A stretch of DNA of 64,000 nt from an uncultured Tateyamaria sp. Lineage in GTDB: Bacteria; Pseudomonadota; Alphaproteobacteria; Rhodobacterales; Rhodobacteraceae. A program made the translations under genes and the position numbers. Location of the stretch: contig CAJQRC010000004.1 of the NCBI GenBank assembly GCA_905480645.1, positions 62,001 through 126,000 of the forward strand. Direction: 5' to 3'. The notes below the pieces were generated by a model. It did not search any database. It had not been told where the DNA came from and saw nothing but the letters and a program-made list of their open reading frames with translations. Of the stretch, positions 27,906-37,928 are shown piece by piece. Every line of letters begins with the position of its first letter. The stretch's first letter is position 1.

Positions 27906-28022
27906 ATGGACTTCAAGACAGCCGTTAAAACTAGTTTGAAAAAATACATGACCTTCTCAGAGCGTGCCAGTATGCCAAGCCCTACAATTATGGACCTAAT
28001 TTCGGAAGAGGTGTCTAAATGA
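27906..28022 (+). CDS. 38-residue leader ORF resembling a clipped DUF805 protein N-terminus
   Basis: Frame of 38 codons with a strong GGAG seven nt before its ATG; its TGA overlaps the sucA ATG (ATGA), so translation of sucA is coupled to it. Residues 1-22, MDFKTAVKTSLKKYMTFSER, closely resemble the cytoplasmic N-terminus of DUF805 membrane proteins (typically MxFxxAVxxCLxKYxxFSGRAxRSEFWW). The rest, [17 protein letters not shown], does not continue into the membrane domain. Other Rhodobacterales have, from memory, a DUF805 gene between sucD and sucA, so this may be a deletion remnant kept because it drives sucA translation. Too short for most gene callers. Confidence 0.6.
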   Translation: MDFKTAVKTSLKKYMTFSERASMPSPTIMDLISEEVSK

Positions 28023-30976
28023 CGAAGAATTCTCCCAACGATCAATTCCGCGCGTCCAGCTTCATGCAATGCCATAATGCAGAATACTTAGAGCAAATGT
28101 ACGCTCGATATGCCAACGATCCCCAGGCTGTAGACGAAGCATGGCAGGGGTTTTTTGAAGCTATGGGGGACGAAGAAGCCTCCGTCAAACACGAAGCCTC
28201 CGGTCCAAGTTGGTCCCGCACCGATTGGCCCCCAATTCCAGAGGATGATTTGACACTGGCTTTAACTGGAGAATGGTCAAACGACGGTGAAATTAAAGGT
28301 GCCCACGACAAAATTTTAGCAAAAGCTGAAGACAACGGGGTAACAGTCAGTGCTGATCAAATCAAACGAGCTGTATTGGACAGCATTCGCGCTTTGATGA
28401 TCATTCGTGCATTCCGTATTCGTGGACATTTAGTAGCCAACCTTGACCCACTCGGCATGCGTAACCCAATACCGCATCCGGAGTTGGATCCAAAATCTTA
28501 TGGATTCACCGAAACAGACATGGATCGCCCAATTTTTATAGATAAAGTTCTTGGTCTTGAAGTTGCCACAATGCGAGAAATACTTGATATTGTGAAGCGA
28601 ACCTATTGCGGAACATTCGCCTTGCAATACATGCATATTTCAAACCCCGAGGAAGCTGGCTGGCTCAAAGAACGGATAGAAGGTTTGGGCAAGGAAATTC
28701 AGTTCACTCGCGAAGGCCGCAAAGCAATCTTAAACAAAATGGTTGAAGCGGAAGGGTTCGAAAAATTCCTTCATGTAAAATACATGGGAACGAAACGGTT
28801 TGGCCTTGATGGAGGTGAAAGTTTAATCCCCGCGATGGAGCAAATCATCAAACGTGGTGGTGCTTTAGGCTTGGAGGAAATTGTTATAGGTATGCCTCAC
28901 AGGGGAAGGCTAAGCGTTTTAGCTAACGTTATGGCAAAACCATACAGGGCTATCTTCAACGAATTCCAAGGCGGCAGTTTCAAACCGGAAGATGTAGACG
29001 GTTCAGGCGATGTTAAATATCATCTTGGCGCATCGTCTGATCGCGAATTTGGCGGCAACTCTGTACACCTAAGCTTAACAGCTAACCCAAGCCACCTTGA
29101 GGCAGTAAATCCCGTCATCATAGGGAAAGTTCGCGCCAAACAAGATCAGTTACAAGATGCTAAACGTACTAAAGTTATGCCGATTTTACTTCACGGTGAT
29201 GCAGCTTTTGCAGGGCAAGGCGTTGTTGCAGAATGTTTTGCTCTTTCTGGGCTCCGTGGTCACAAAACCGGTGGAACCATGCATATCGTCGTCAACAACC
29301 AGATAGGATTTACCACAGCCCCGCACTTTTCACGCTCATCACCTTACCCCACCGATAACGCGCTGGTGGTCGAAGCGCCTATATTTCATGTCAATGGAGA
29401 CGACCCTGAGGCTGTAGTGCATGCGGCTAAAGTTGCCACTGAATTCCGTCAGATGTTTCACAAGGACGTTGTTATTGACATAATCTGTTATCGTAGATTT
29501 GGACACAATGAGGGCGACGAACCCATGTTCACCAATCCGATTATGTACAAAAAAATTAAAAAACAAAAAACAACTTTGACCCTCTATACGGATAGATTAG
29601 TCAAAGATGGCTTAATTCCCGAAGGGGAAATTGAGGATATGAAAGCAGCATTTCAGGCGCGCATGAATGAAGAGTTTGAGGCAGGCAAACTTTACAAGCC
29701 GAACAAGGCCGATTGGCTTGATGGAAAATGGTCTCACCTCGACAAAAACAAAAATGACTATCAACGTGGAAAGACCGCTATTTCATCCAAGACTTTTTTT
29801 GATATTGGAAAGGCCCTTTCTACAGTACCGAGCGGGTTTCCATTACACAAAACAGTAAGCCGTTTACTAGAGACAAAAAAAACAATGTTTTCCAATGGTG
29901 TGGGTTTCGATTGGGCAACAGGTGAAGCCCTCGCCTTTGGATCATTATTAACAGAAGGATATCCAGTCCGCTTATCTGGGCAAGACAGTACGAGAGGTAC
30001 ATTTAGTCAGCGCCATTCTGGCTTAGTTAACCAAGAAACTGAGGAACGCTATCACCCTTTAAACAACGTTCGTGCCGGCCAAGCCAATTATGAATCCATA
30101 GATTCTATGTTATCTGAATATGCAGTACTGGGCTTTGAATATGGGTATTCACTGGCTGAACCAAATGCTTTGACACTTTGGGAGGCACAATTCGGTGACT
30201 TTGCAAATGGCGCTCAAATAATGTTCGATCAATTTATCTCATCTGGTGAGTCAAAATGGTTAAGGATGTCTGGCCTAGTCGTTTTGCTACCTCATGGTTT
30301 TGAGGGACAAGGGCCCGAGCATTCCTCTGCTCGTCTTGAGCGTTTCTTACAGATGTGTGGTCAAGACAACTGGATTGTAGCCAACTGCACTACTCCTGCC
30401 AACTATTTCCACATTTTAAGACGCCAAATTCACCGCGATTTTCGTAAGCCACTTATTCTAATGACACCCAAGTCTTTATTGCGTCACAAGCTTGCCGTTA
30501 GCAAGGCTGAGGAATTCACTACTGGCAGCAGTTTTCATCGCGTGTTGTGGGATGACGCGCAGCTTGGAAGTTCTAAAACAAAATTGGTTGCAGATAAAAA
30601 TATTAAAAGGGTCGTTATGTGTTCAGGCAAGGTTTATTATGACCTTCTCGAAGAGCGTGACAAGCGCGGACTACGCGATATTTATTTGCTTCGATTTGAA
30701 CAATTTTATCCCTTTCCAGCACAATCAGCAGTGAAAGAGTTAGGGAGATTCAAAGGTGCAGAAATGATTTGGTGTCAGGAAGAACCCAAGAATCAAGGTG
30801 GTTGGACGTTTATAGAACCTAATATTGAATGGGTTCTAGAACGGGTCAAGGCTGACAATAATCGGCCGCGCTATGTAGGTCGGGCAACCTCTGCCTCACC
30901 CGCGACAGGTTTGGCCAGTATTCACAAAGCTCAGCAAACCGCTCTTGTCGACGAAGCGCTGACTATCAAAGGATAA
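28019..30976 (+). CDS. sucA: 2-oxoglutarate dehydrogenase E1 component
   Basis: Thiamine diphosphate-dependent decarboxylase of the 2-oxoglutarate dehydrogenase complex, 985 residues. N-terminal [27 protein letters not shown] (E2-binding region) is followed by [12 protein letters not shown], the ThDP-binding [51 protein letters not shown] and the C-terminal transketolase-like RFEQFYPFP. Length and motifs are complete. Its ATG overlaps the stop of the 38-codon leader ORF. sucB follows after 4 nt. Confidence 0.97.
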   Translation: MTKNSPNDQFRASSFMQCHNAEYLEQMYARYANDPQAVDEAWQGFFEAMGDEEASVKHEASGPSWSRTDWPPIPEDDLTLALTGEWSNDGEIKGAHDKILAKAEDNGVTVSADQIKRAVLDSIRALMIIRAFRIRGHLVANLDPLGMRNPIPHPELDPKSYGFTETDMDRPIFIDKVLGLEVATMREILDIVKRTYCGTFALQYMHISNPEEAGWLKERIEGLGKEIQFTREGRKAILNKMVEAEGFEKFLHVKYMGTKRFGLDGGESLIPAMEQIIKRGGALGLEEIVIGMPHRGRLSVLANVMAKPYRAIFNEFQGGSFKPEDVDGSGDVKYHLGASSDREFGGNSVHLSLTANPSHLEAVNPVIIGKVRAKQDQLQDAKRTKVMPILLHGDAAFAGQGVVAECFALSGLRGHKTGGTMHIVVNNQIGFTTAPHFSRSSPYPTDNALVVEAPIFHVNGDDPEAVVHAAKVATEFRQMFHKDVVIDIICYRRFGHNEGDEPMFTNPIMYKKIKKQKTTLTLYTDRLVKDGLIPEGEIEDMKAAFQARMNEEFEAGKLYKPNKADWLDGKWSHLDKNKNDYQRGKTAISSKTFFDIGKALSTVPSGFPLHKTVSRLLETKKTMFSNGVGFDWATGEALAFGSLLTEGYPVRLSGQDSTRGTFSQRHSGLVNQETEERYHPLNNVRAGQANYESIDSMLSEYAVLGFEYGYSLAEPNALTLWEAQFGDFANGAQIMFDQFISSGESKWLRMSGLVVLLPHGFEGQGPEHSSARLERFLQMCGQDNWIVANCTTPANYFHILRRQIHRDFRKPLILMTPKSLLRHKLAVSKAEEFTTGSSFHRVLWDDAQLGSSKTKLVADKNIKRVVMCSGKVYYDLLEERDKRGLRDIYLLRFEQFYPFPAQSAVKELGRFKGAEMIWCQEEPKNQGGWTFIEPNIEWVLERVKADNNRPRYVGRATSASPATGLASIHKAQQTALVDEALTIKG

Positions 30977-30980
30977 GCAA

Positions 30981-32477
30981 ATGACCACTGAAGTTCGTGT
31001 GCCCACATTAGGCGAAAGCGTCACTACAGCCACTGTCGCAACATGGTTCAAAAAACCTGGCGAAATGGTCGCTGTCGATGAAATGCTCTGTGAACTAGAA
31101 ACTGATAAAGTGACTGTCGAGGTGCCATCACCGATTGAGGGTACTCTAAGCGACATTATTGCTCTTGAAGGAGATTCCGTCGGTATTGACGCCTTATTGG
31201 CGACTATAACAGAGATTAAAAGTACCAAAGCGACCGAAGCTGAACAATTACCTGCTAAAGCTAATGACGTAGGTATAAAAAATAATATGGAAGGTGTAAC
31301 TTTCGTATCTGTACCAACTTTGGGTGAGTCTGTAACTGAAGCAACAGTTAGTACTTGGTTCAAATCCATAGGCGACGTTATCGCACGAGATGAAATGCTG
31401 TGCGAACTGGAAACTGACAAAGTAAGTGTTGAAGTATCGGCACCTACAAGCGGCATTCTAAGCGAAATTTTAAAGCCAGAAGGCACCACTGTAGATGCAA
31501 ATGCTAAACTGGCAGTTATCAACAGGTCAGGTGGAATTGATACACTAGCCACAACTCCAGTACCCGTCTCTAATCACAAAGAAAAAGATATTGAAGACGC
31601 ACCTGCAGCTAAAAAAGCAATGCTGGAGGCAGGTATCAGCCGCAACCAAATAACTGGTACCGGTCGTGATGGAAGAGCCATGAAAGATGATGTGGCTCGC
31701 GCTATCGCTGCAACTACTGACACATCAACAAGCGAAAAATTGACAATGCCACGCGCACCAGTTGAAGCAGAAGATGTTGGTCGTGAGGAACGTATAAAGA
31801 TGACCCGTCTTCGCCAAACTATCGCCAAAAGGCTTAAAGACAGTCAAAATACTGCTGCCATACTTACCACTTATAATGAAGTAGACATGACAGAAGTAAT
31901 GGCACTGCGTAGTGAATACAAAGATCTATTTCTTAAAAAACACGGGGTCAAACTAGGGTTTATGTCTTTTTTCACAAAAGCCTGTGTGCACGCCCTCTAC
32001 GAGGTACCGGAGGTCAACGCAGAGATTGATGGCAATGATGTAGTTTACAAAAATTTTGTCCACATGGGTATTGCCGCAGGCACACCTCAGGGCTTGGTTG
32101 TGCCAGTAATCCGCGACGTAGGCACACTAAGTTTTGCTGAAATTGAAAAAGCTATTGTAGAGAAAGGCGCGCGTGCGCGTGATGGAAAACTTAGTATGTC
32201 CGAAATGCAAGGTGGCACCTTCACTATTTCTAATGGTGGCGTATATGGCTCGCTGATGTCCTCCCCAATTTTAAATCCTCCACAGTCAGGCATCCTCGGT
32301 ATGCACAAAATACAGGACCGCCCAGTGGCTTTAAGCGGTCAGGTTGTTATCCGTCCAATGATGTATCTTGCCCTAAGTTACGACCACCGAATTGTAGATG
32401 GAAAAGGCGCAGTCACCTTTCTGGTTCGAGTAAAAGAGGCACTAGAAGATCCGCGCAGGTTACTTATGGATCTATAA
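30981..32477 (+). CDS. sucB: 2-oxoglutarate dehydrogenase E2 (dihydrolipoyl succinyltransferase) with two lipoyl domains
   Basis: Core subunit of the complex, 498 residues. Two lipoyl domains are seen: residues about 1-77 with [10 protein letters not shown] (Lys43) and about 107-182 with [10 protein letters not shown] (Lys147), linked by a charged hinge. The E3/E1-binding domain [22 protein letters not shown] follows (about 211-232), then the catalytic domain ending in [11 protein letters not shown] (His469, Asp473). E. coli SucB has one lipoyl domain; two are common in Rhodobacterales. AAGGA precedes the ATG, four nt after sucA. Confidence 0.96.
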   Translation: MTTEVRVPTLGESVTTATVATWFKKPGEMVAVDEMLCELETDKVTVEVPSPIEGTLSDIIALEGDSVGIDALLATITEIKSTKATEAEQLPAKANDVGIKNNMEGVTFVSVPTLGESVTEATVSTWFKSIGDVIARDEMLCELETDKVSVEVSAPTSGILSEILKPEGTTVDANAKLAVINRSGGIDTLATTPVPVSNHKEKDIEDAPAAKKAMLEAGISRNQITGTGRDGRAMKDDVARAIAATTDTSTSEKLTMPRAPVEAEDVGREERIKMTRLRQTIAKRLKDSQNTAAILTTYNEVDMTEVMALRSEYKDLFLKKHGVKLGFMSFFTKACVHALYEVPEVNAEIDGNDVVYKNFVHMGIAAGTPQGLVVPVIRDVGTLSFAEIEKAIVEKGARARDGKLSMSEMQGGTFTISNGGVYGSLMSSPILNPPQSGILGMHKIQDRPVALSGQVVIRPMMYLALSYDHRIVDGKGAVTFLVRVKEALEDPRRLLMDL

Positions 32478-32582
32478 ATATCTGAGTCTAGTTACGAAAA
32501 TTTTTCTTTGAAATAATATTGCTGAAACGACTAATCCAATAAAGATTAACTAAGCTCTCCATCAGAGATAAAGGAAATACTA

Positions 32583-33971
32583 ATGGCGTCATACGATGTA
32601 ATCATAATTGGTTCGGGACCAGGCGGCTATGTCTGCGCAATTCGATGTGCTCAACGAGGCCTTAAGACAGCCATTGTCGAGGGGCGCAAAACACTCGGAG
32701 GCACATGTCTTAACGTAGGTTGCATTCCATCCAAAGCTCTCCTTCACGCATCTCACATGCTGCATGAGGCTGAACATAATTTTGCTACAATGGGCTTAAA
32801 GGGAAAAAGTCCAACAGTAGATTGGAACCAAATGCAGCACTACAAGAATGATACCATTAGTCAAAATACCAAGGGTGTCGAATTTTTAATGAAAAAAAAT
32901 AAGATCGACTGGCTTAAGGGATGGGGGAGTATACCAACTGCTGGTAAAGTCAAAGTGGGAAACGAAACCCATAATGCGAAGTCAATAGTCATTGCTTCAG
33001 GATCCGAACCATCCAGCCTACCAAATATCGATATTGATGACAAAGTGACTGTCAGCTCTTCAGGAGCACTCAAATTGGGTAAAATACCAAAAAAATTAAT
33101 AGTAATTGGCGCTGGCGTAATTGGACTGGAGCTAGGGTCTGTGTACCAGCGTTTGGGTTCTGATGTACAGGTAATCGAATTCCTCGATACCATTACGCCT
33201 AGCATGGACCCTGAAGTACAACGTAACTTTCAGAGAATTCTTAAAAAACAAGGCATCCAATTTACAATGGGTGCGGCAGTCCAAAAGGTTGATACGTCTA
33301 AAACAAAAGCAAAAGTCACCTACAAGTTACGCAAAAACAATAGTGAACATGTCGTTGAAGCCGATGTAGTACTGGTTGCGACAGGCCGCAAACCATACAC
33401 GGAAGGCCTTGGCCTCAATGCTCTCGGGATCGAAATGACTCAGCGCGGTCAAATTGAAGTCGACGCACAATGGCAAACTAATATTCCCGGCATTTACGCA
33501 ATAGGCGACGTTATAGAGGGACCTATGCTAGCCCACAAAGCGGAAGATGAAGGCCTGGCTGCCGCTGATCAGATTGCGGGCCATTATGGCCACGTCAATT
33601 ATAGTGTAATTCCAGGTGTAATTTATACGCATCCTGAAGTGGCAAACGTTGGCGAAACCGAAGCGACATTAAAAACACAGAACCGTAAATATAAAACGGG
33701 TAAATTCAACTTTATGGGCAACGGACGGGCCAAAGCTAATTTTTCTGGTGAAGGTTTTGTAAAAATTCTAGCTGATGCAGAAACAGATCGCATTCTTGGA
33801 GCTCATATCATTGGTCCTTCAGCGGGAGACCTAATCCATGAAATCTGTGTTGCAATGGAATTTGGAGCCTCTGCTGAGGATCTAGCACTGACGTGCCACG
33901 CACATCCCACTTATTCGGAAGCTGTTCGTGAAGCAGCCCTCGCTTGTGGCGTGGGTCCTATCCATAGCTAG
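32583..33971 (+). CDS. lpd: Dihydrolipoyl dehydrogenase (E3)
   Basis: FAD enzyme that reoxidises dihydrolipoamide with NAD, 462 residues. Seen: [17 protein letters not shown] (8-24), the redox disulfide [13 protein letters not shown] with Cys42 and Cys47, the NAD-binding [40 protein letters not shown], and the C-terminal [10 protein letters not shown] with the catalytic His-Glu pair. AGGAAATAC precedes the ATG. It follows sucB by about 105 bp and probably ends the operon; a weak bulged hairpin AAGACCA...TGGTTCTT lies at about 34001-34032. Confidence 0.96.
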   Translation: MASYDVIIIGSGPGGYVCAIRCAQRGLKTAIVEGRKTLGGTCLNVGCIPSKALLHASHMLHEAEHNFATMGLKGKSPTVDWNQMQHYKNDTISQNTKGVEFLMKKNKIDWLKGWGSIPTAGKVKVGNETHNAKSIVIASGSEPSSLPNIDIDDKVTVSSSGALKLGKIPKKLIVIGAGVIGLELGSVYQRLGSDVQVIEFLDTITPSMDPEVQRNFQRILKKQGIQFTMGAAVQKVDTSKTKAKVTYKLRKNNSEHVVEADVVLVATGRKPYTEGLGLNALGIEMTQRGQIEVDAQWQTNIPGIYAIGDVIEGPMLAHKAEDEGLAAADQIAGHYGHVNYSVIPGVIYTHPEVANVGETEATLKTQNRKYKTGKFNFMGNGRAKANFSGEGFVKILADAETDRILGAHIIGPSAGDLIHEICVAMEFGASAEDLALTCHAHPTYSEAVREAALACGVGPIHS

Positions 33972-34117
33972 TCTAGTTACGGTTAAATACAAAGACCATA
34001 CGGAGAAAAACGGTGGTTCTTTCATTTAAGCGCTAGAACAAGCAGTAGTCAAAGTGAGATAGCTTTTTGATATACAGCCGTCGCAATGTCGATTACAGTT
34101 AAATCGATTTTCACAAA

Positions 34118-34720
34118 TCACCACATTGATTCATCGTTCAATTGCGGCCATTTTTGTTCAATACTGGAACATTCTTTTCTATTTAGCAAAACTTCTGCAA
34201 TTATTTCACTAGGTGACGGTAGTCCCTCAGTATCATTTCTTTGCCAAAGTGCTGCTCGAATTACAGCCTTGGCGCATTGTGTATAGACCTCGGTAATATT
34301 GATAACTATAATTGTGCTTGGCTTTTTATTTCCGCGAGCAAACTTTCTACGCAGTTGATCATCAGAAGTTAATGCCGCAATTCCATTCACACGGACGATT
34401 GTACTTGATCCGGAGACCATAAACATCAAAGATACCCGATCATCCATCACAATATTTCGTAGTGAATCTAACCTTTGATTACCATGCCAATCAGGCATAG
34501 CTAATGTCTTTGAGTTGAGCGCAAAAACAACTGAGCCATCATCACCCCGTGGACTGCCATCGGTTCCATTAGGACCAACTGTCGACAGGACACAAAACCG
34601 CGAAGTTTCTATCCATTTGGCGTAAAGTGGCGTTAGATAATTTGAGACCTTACTAATCGCAGCTCCACGCGGCGTTCCATATAGAGCTTCAAGCTCTGCT
34701 GTACTTTTAATGAATTTCAT
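34118..34720 (-). CDS. PPOX-type FMN-dependent flavoprotein (pyridoxamine 5'-phosphate oxidase family)
   Basis: Split-barrel FMN protein of 200 residues. Seen: FCVLSTVGPNGTDGSPRGDDGSVVFALNSKTLAMPDWHGNQRLDSLRNIVMDDRVSLMFMV, the strand pattern of PPOX-family oxidoreductases, and SSTIVRVNGIAAL. It resembles the MSMEG_1061-like subgroup more than PdxH, lacking the PdxH C-terminal active site. Substrate unknown; related enzymes use F420, heme or phosphate-activated vitamers. ATG 34720 lies inside the plsC 3' end (14-bp overlap), so the two are co-transcribed; an upstream TTG 34729 is less likely. Confidence 0.8.
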   Translation of the reverse strand: MKFIKSTAELEALYGTPRGAAISKVSNYLTPLYAKWIETSRFCVLSTVGPNGTDGSPRGDDGSVVFALNSKTLAMPDWHGNQRLDSLRNIVMDDRVSLMFMVSGSSTIVRVNGIAALTSDDQLRRKFARGNKKPSTIIVINITEVYTQCAKAVIRAALWQRNDTEGLPSPSEIIAEVLLNRKECSSIEQKWPQLNDESMW

Positions 34721-35435
34721 CAGGATCAAACCCCTCCTCCCGCATTAAGGCATTCGAACGCGCCTCAACAATTTTTTCAAGTTTAGACAGAAAAATTGTA
34801 CGTTCAAAACCAGGCATTATGGCTGGCATAAATTCAACAATAGCAGTTCCGGGTTTGCGCAGAATACTCCGACGTGGCCATAGCACACCAACATTAATTG
34901 CCACCGGCACACAAGGCTGCCCAAACTGCTCATACAGCACAGCAGTACCCACCTTATACGGCTTTTTCTCCCCAGGGTTCACGCGCGTTCCTTGTGAATA
35001 TATGATTAATTGCCCAGCGTTTGTTTGCCCTGCATAAACATCATCTACCATCTGTCGAATTGCAGTACCTCGTTTACCTCGGTCAACAGCAACACAATCC
35101 AAGCGTTTTGCATAAAACCCAATTATTGGCATCCAAAGAATTTCACGTTTCATTATAAACTTCGCCGATGGCAATGCCGCAAAAATCATCAAGATATCTA
35201 AAAAAGACTGGTGTTTAGCCGCAACCAAAACTTCACCAGTTGGCACCTCACCTCGAATCTCTGCGCGAATTCCAACCATCCACCCCATGGTCCAGAATAC
35301 CCAGCGGCTATATGCCTTGCAGCAAGAACGCGCTCCTTTCCGGCTTATGACTGCATATGGTAAATAAAACAAACCAATCACAAACATCATAAAATACATT
35401 TGCACTATAAATAATAAGGAGCGCAGATATTGCAT
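34707..35435 (-). CDS. plsC: 1-acyl-sn-glycerol-3-phosphate acyltransferase
   Basis: Acylates lysophosphatidic acid to phosphatidic acid at the inner membrane. It has 242 residues with an N-terminal membrane helix, the HX4D catalytic motif in KHQSFLDI (about 74-81), and the second motif as YSQGTRVNPGEKKPYKVGTAV, where YSQGTR replaces the commoner FPEGTR, a variant common in alphaproteobacteria. Its start overlaps the ftsX stop (TAATG), so it is part of ftsE-ftsX-plsC-PPOX on the minus strand. Confidence 0.92.
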   Translation of the reverse strand: MQYLRSLLFIVQMYFMMFVIGLFYLPYAVISRKGARSCCKAYSRWVFWTMGWMVGIRAEIRGEVPTGEVLVAAKHQSFLDILMIFAALPSAKFIMKREILWMPIIGFYAKRLDCVAVDRGKRGTAIRQMVDDVYAGQTNAGQLIIYSQGTRVNPGEKKPYKVGTAVLYEQFGQPCVPVAINVGVLWPRRSILRKPGTAIVEFMPAIMPGFERTIFLSKLEKIVEARSNALMREEGFDPDEIH

Positions 35436-36340
35436 TAAGAGATTTTCCTTAACACCTGATTAGCGGCATTGACTGTAGCCACAAACGCTACCACCCCAAA
35501 AACAAATGGAAGTAGTAACGAAATGATCCACCCTTCGCCTTGCAACTCAATACCACTCAGAAATCCATGGGATTTATCCACTGAGGGCATTGCCCAAATT
35601 GTGAGTAACCCCAGAAGTATTCCCAAGGTAGACCCTACAAATGTCTTAATAGTTAAACGACGCACAAAAGCCTGTTTTATATAACTGTCTGTTGCACCCA
35701 ACAAACGCAGCACGTTAACGACTTGTGCATTCGCAGCTAATGACACGTTGGTTCCTAAAGTTACCATCGCAGCAACCACAGCAAAGATTAAAACCAATAC
35801 GCCCCATCCAAGCAATTGCATACGGAACACTGCATCCAACAGCGGCAAGCGCAACCTATCGTGGTTATCCAAAATTGCTCCAGGCACCTCAGCCAATAAT
35901 CGCAAACGCAGACCGGTTGCATCAAAACCAACTTTTTCGGATATTATCTCTACCAACTGAGGCAAAGGCAACAAATCCAGTCGCAAATCATGACCTAACC
36001 ACGGCGCAAGCAGTGCTTGTTGCTCAACACCAGTCAAAGCTCTAGCTTCTGCAACGCCACTTGTTGTCTGTAAAACCTTAAGTGTAGCCTCAGTTTTTCC
36101 CGCAAGCTGATCAGGTGGAGCAATAATACGGATCGTTGCCGTACGGGCTAACTCATTGTTCCATTTAGTCGCAAGTCGGCCACTAGCCAGCGACAAGGCC
36201 AGGCCGAAGACAGCTAGAAATGCCATCGCTCCGGAAATAAACAAAGTTAATTGGTTCGTGAAGCCAGAAGGTGGCACAACGCTATCAGCCCGAATATCAC
36301 CAAATATTAAGTTTCGCAGTAAACTCAGAACAGGGGTCAC
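35435..36340 (-). CDS. ftsX: Cell division protein FtsX
   Basis: Membrane subunit of the FtsEX complex that couples division to peptidoglycan hydrolysis. The protein has 301 residues: N-terminal helix (about 30-50), a periplasmic loop (about 55-165) and three C-terminal helices with the conserved RLLGATDSYIKQAFVRR stretch (about 205-221). Overlaps ftsE by ATGA at its start and plsC by TAATG at its end. Confidence 0.9.
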   Translation of the reverse strand: MTPVLSLLRNLIFGDIRADSVVPPSGFTNQLTLFISGAMAFLAVFGLALSLASGRLATKWNNELARTATIRIIAPPDQLAGKTEATLKVLQTTSGVAEARALTGVEQQALLAPWLGHDLRLDLLPLPQLVEIISEKVGFDATGLRLRLLAEVPGAILDNHDRLRLPLLDAVFRMQLLGWGVLVLIFAVVAAMVTLGTNVSLAANAQVVNVLRLLGATDSYIKQAFVRRLTIKTFVGSTLGILLGLLTIWAMPSVDKSHGFLSGIELQGEGWIISLLLPFVFGVVAFVATVNAANQVLRKIS

Positions 36341-37026
36341 AGATTTGCCCCCGCCAAATGTACACCTCGTTTTGAAATGCGCAGAACCCTCGCTTGAACT
36401 TGGGCTTTTGCAGCTCGGATCAGAGACAAGTCATGCGTTGCAATCAAAACCGTTTTTCCCATCTGATTCAATTCAGTCAACAGATATAAGAGCCTTTTAG
36501 ACATTTCCCAATCCACATTACCCGTCGGCTCATCCGCAAGAACAATATCTGGCGACATAATTACAGCACGTGCCAGAGCAGCTCTTTGACGTTCACCACC
36601 TGAAAGTTCTTCTGGTAAACCCCTTGCCCGATCCGTTAGACCCACCCAATTCATCAGATCATCCAAGTCAGGTGCCGCTAAATCAGAATTGCGATCTGAA
36701 ATAGTCAAAGGCAAAACTATATTATCAGAAACTGGTAAGTGGTCTAAAAATTGCACATCCTGCTGCACAATGCCAATCTTCCGTCGCATCATGGCGACCT
36801 GATCGCGTTCTAGACTACACACCTTCGCACCAAATACTCGGACATGACCCGCAGTCGGCAGTAAACCGCCGTAACAAAGTTTCAGAAAGGTTGTCTTTCC
36901 AGCACCCGATGGGCCGGTTAAAAAATAAAATGATCCCTGTTCAAGATTAACCGAAACATCGGAGAAAATTTCCCCACCACCATAACTATAAGCCACTGCA
37001 TCCAGCTCGATCACTTCTTTATCCAC
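36337..37026 (-). CDS. ftsE: Cell division ATP-binding protein FtsE
   Basis: ABC ATPase of FtsEX, 229 residues. Seen: Walker A GPSGAGKTT (about 38-46), Q-loop IGIVQQD, signature LSGGERQRAALARAV, Walker B IVLADEPTGNVD and the switch His in LIATHD. First gene of the ftsE-ftsX-plsC-PPOX transcript; divergent from the zinc-ribbon gene, with about 140 bp between the start codons to hold both promoters. Confidence 0.93.
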   Translation of the reverse strand: MDKEVIELDAVAYSYGGGEIFSDVSVNLEQGSFYFLTGPSGAGKTTFLKLCYGGLLPTAGHVRVFGAKVCSLERDQVAMMRRKIGIVQQDVQFLDHLPVSDNIVLPLTISDRNSDLAAPDLDDLMNWVGLTDRARGLPEELSGGERQRAALARAVIMSPDIVLADEPTGNVDWEMSKRLLYLLTELNQMGKTVLIATHDLSLIRAAKAQVQARVLRISKRGVHLAGANL

Positions 37027-37167
37027 CTAATTAGACTAGCTAAATCTGTTGTGTCTCAGCATCATAACAGTTTGAACCTACCTGCCACAAACCTCTTCCT
37101 ATACTTATGCCTTTTCTGTAGGCAAGCTTCAACATATGGTAATTGTGACAATATGACGGGGAGCAAC

Positions 37168-37887
37168 ATGCGGTTGATTTGTCCTAATTGCGATGCACAA
37201 TATGAGATTGCAGATAATGCAATCCCTTCCGATGGTCGAGAAGTACAGTGCTCAAACTGCGGCCACACTTGGTTTCAAGAGCACCCCTATCATTCATCAG
37301 AAAACGCAACAACAGATGACAATCGTATTGATTCTTTGCAGAATGACGGCATTTTATTTGATGATGAAGAACTTACTTTGAGGCAACAGCCTGCACGCCG
37401 TGAACTTCATCCTTCAGTATCAAATATCTTACGTGAGGAAGCAGAGTTAGAAAAAAAAGCACGTGTCAAAATACCTGAGGATCAATCTGCACCAGATCCA
37501 AAAAGCGAAAAGATAGAAGGAAAAAACATAATCGATGATGGCATAATGCCAAACACAGAGCAGTTGCCAAAATCGTCAAAAAAGACAGATGTCAACTCAC
37601 ACAGTGATCAAAAAAACAGAAGCACTGGCGAACAAAACTCAGGAAACAAAAACACACAAAAGGCAAATTCTAGCTTTGCATATGGCTTTAATCTTATGAT
37701 TTCATTAGCTCTGATTTTAGCCATCATTTATTTCTTTGCGCCTCAAATCGCTCAACAAGTACCTCAAACTGATCCTTATCTAAGTAATTTTGTTACACAT
37801 GTGGATTCAATGCGATCATGGATACATACACAAGCCATTGGTTTATTGGACTGGTTAGATACAATGAAAGCAACACAGAACGAGTAA
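37168..37887 (+). CDS. MJ0042-type zinc-ribbon membrane protein
   Basis: Protein of 239 residues. N-terminal MRLICPNCDAQYEI and VQCSNCGHTWFQ supply the four Cys of an MJ0042 zinc ribbon (residues 5-33). A long polar, charged linker follows, then one membrane helix (LMISLALILAIIYFFAPQIA, about 171-190) and a short periplasmic tail. ATG 37168 follows GGGGAG by 4 nt; earlier in-frame ATGs (37051, 37153) would add 39 or 5 residues without family support. Divergent from ftsE as in other Rhodobacterales. Function unknown; a membrane-bound sensor or adaptor is only inference. Confidence 0.85.
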   Translation: MRLICPNCDAQYEIADNAIPSDGREVQCSNCGHTWFQEHPYHSSENATTDDNRIDSLQNDGILFDDEELTLRQQPARRELHPSVSNILREEAELEKKARVKIPEDQSAPDPKSEKIEGKNIIDDGIMPNTEQLPKSSKKTDVNSHSDQKNRSTGEQNSGNKNTQKANSSFAYGFNLMISLALILAIIYFFAPQIAQQVPQTDPYLSNFVTHVDSMRSWIHTQAIGLLDWLDTMKATQNE

Positions 37888-37893
37888 ATAAAT

Positions 37894-37928
37894 TATCGGT
37901 GCAACAAGGTTAAGTTAAGAAACCGATA
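37894..37928. terminator. Weak bidirectional hairpin between convergent genes
   Basis: TATCGGT (37894-37900) pairs with ACCGATA (37922-37928) over a 21-nt loop in the 41-bp gap between the zinc-ribbon gene and TIGR02302. The seven-bp stem and long loop make it a weak candidate. Confidence 0.3.
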
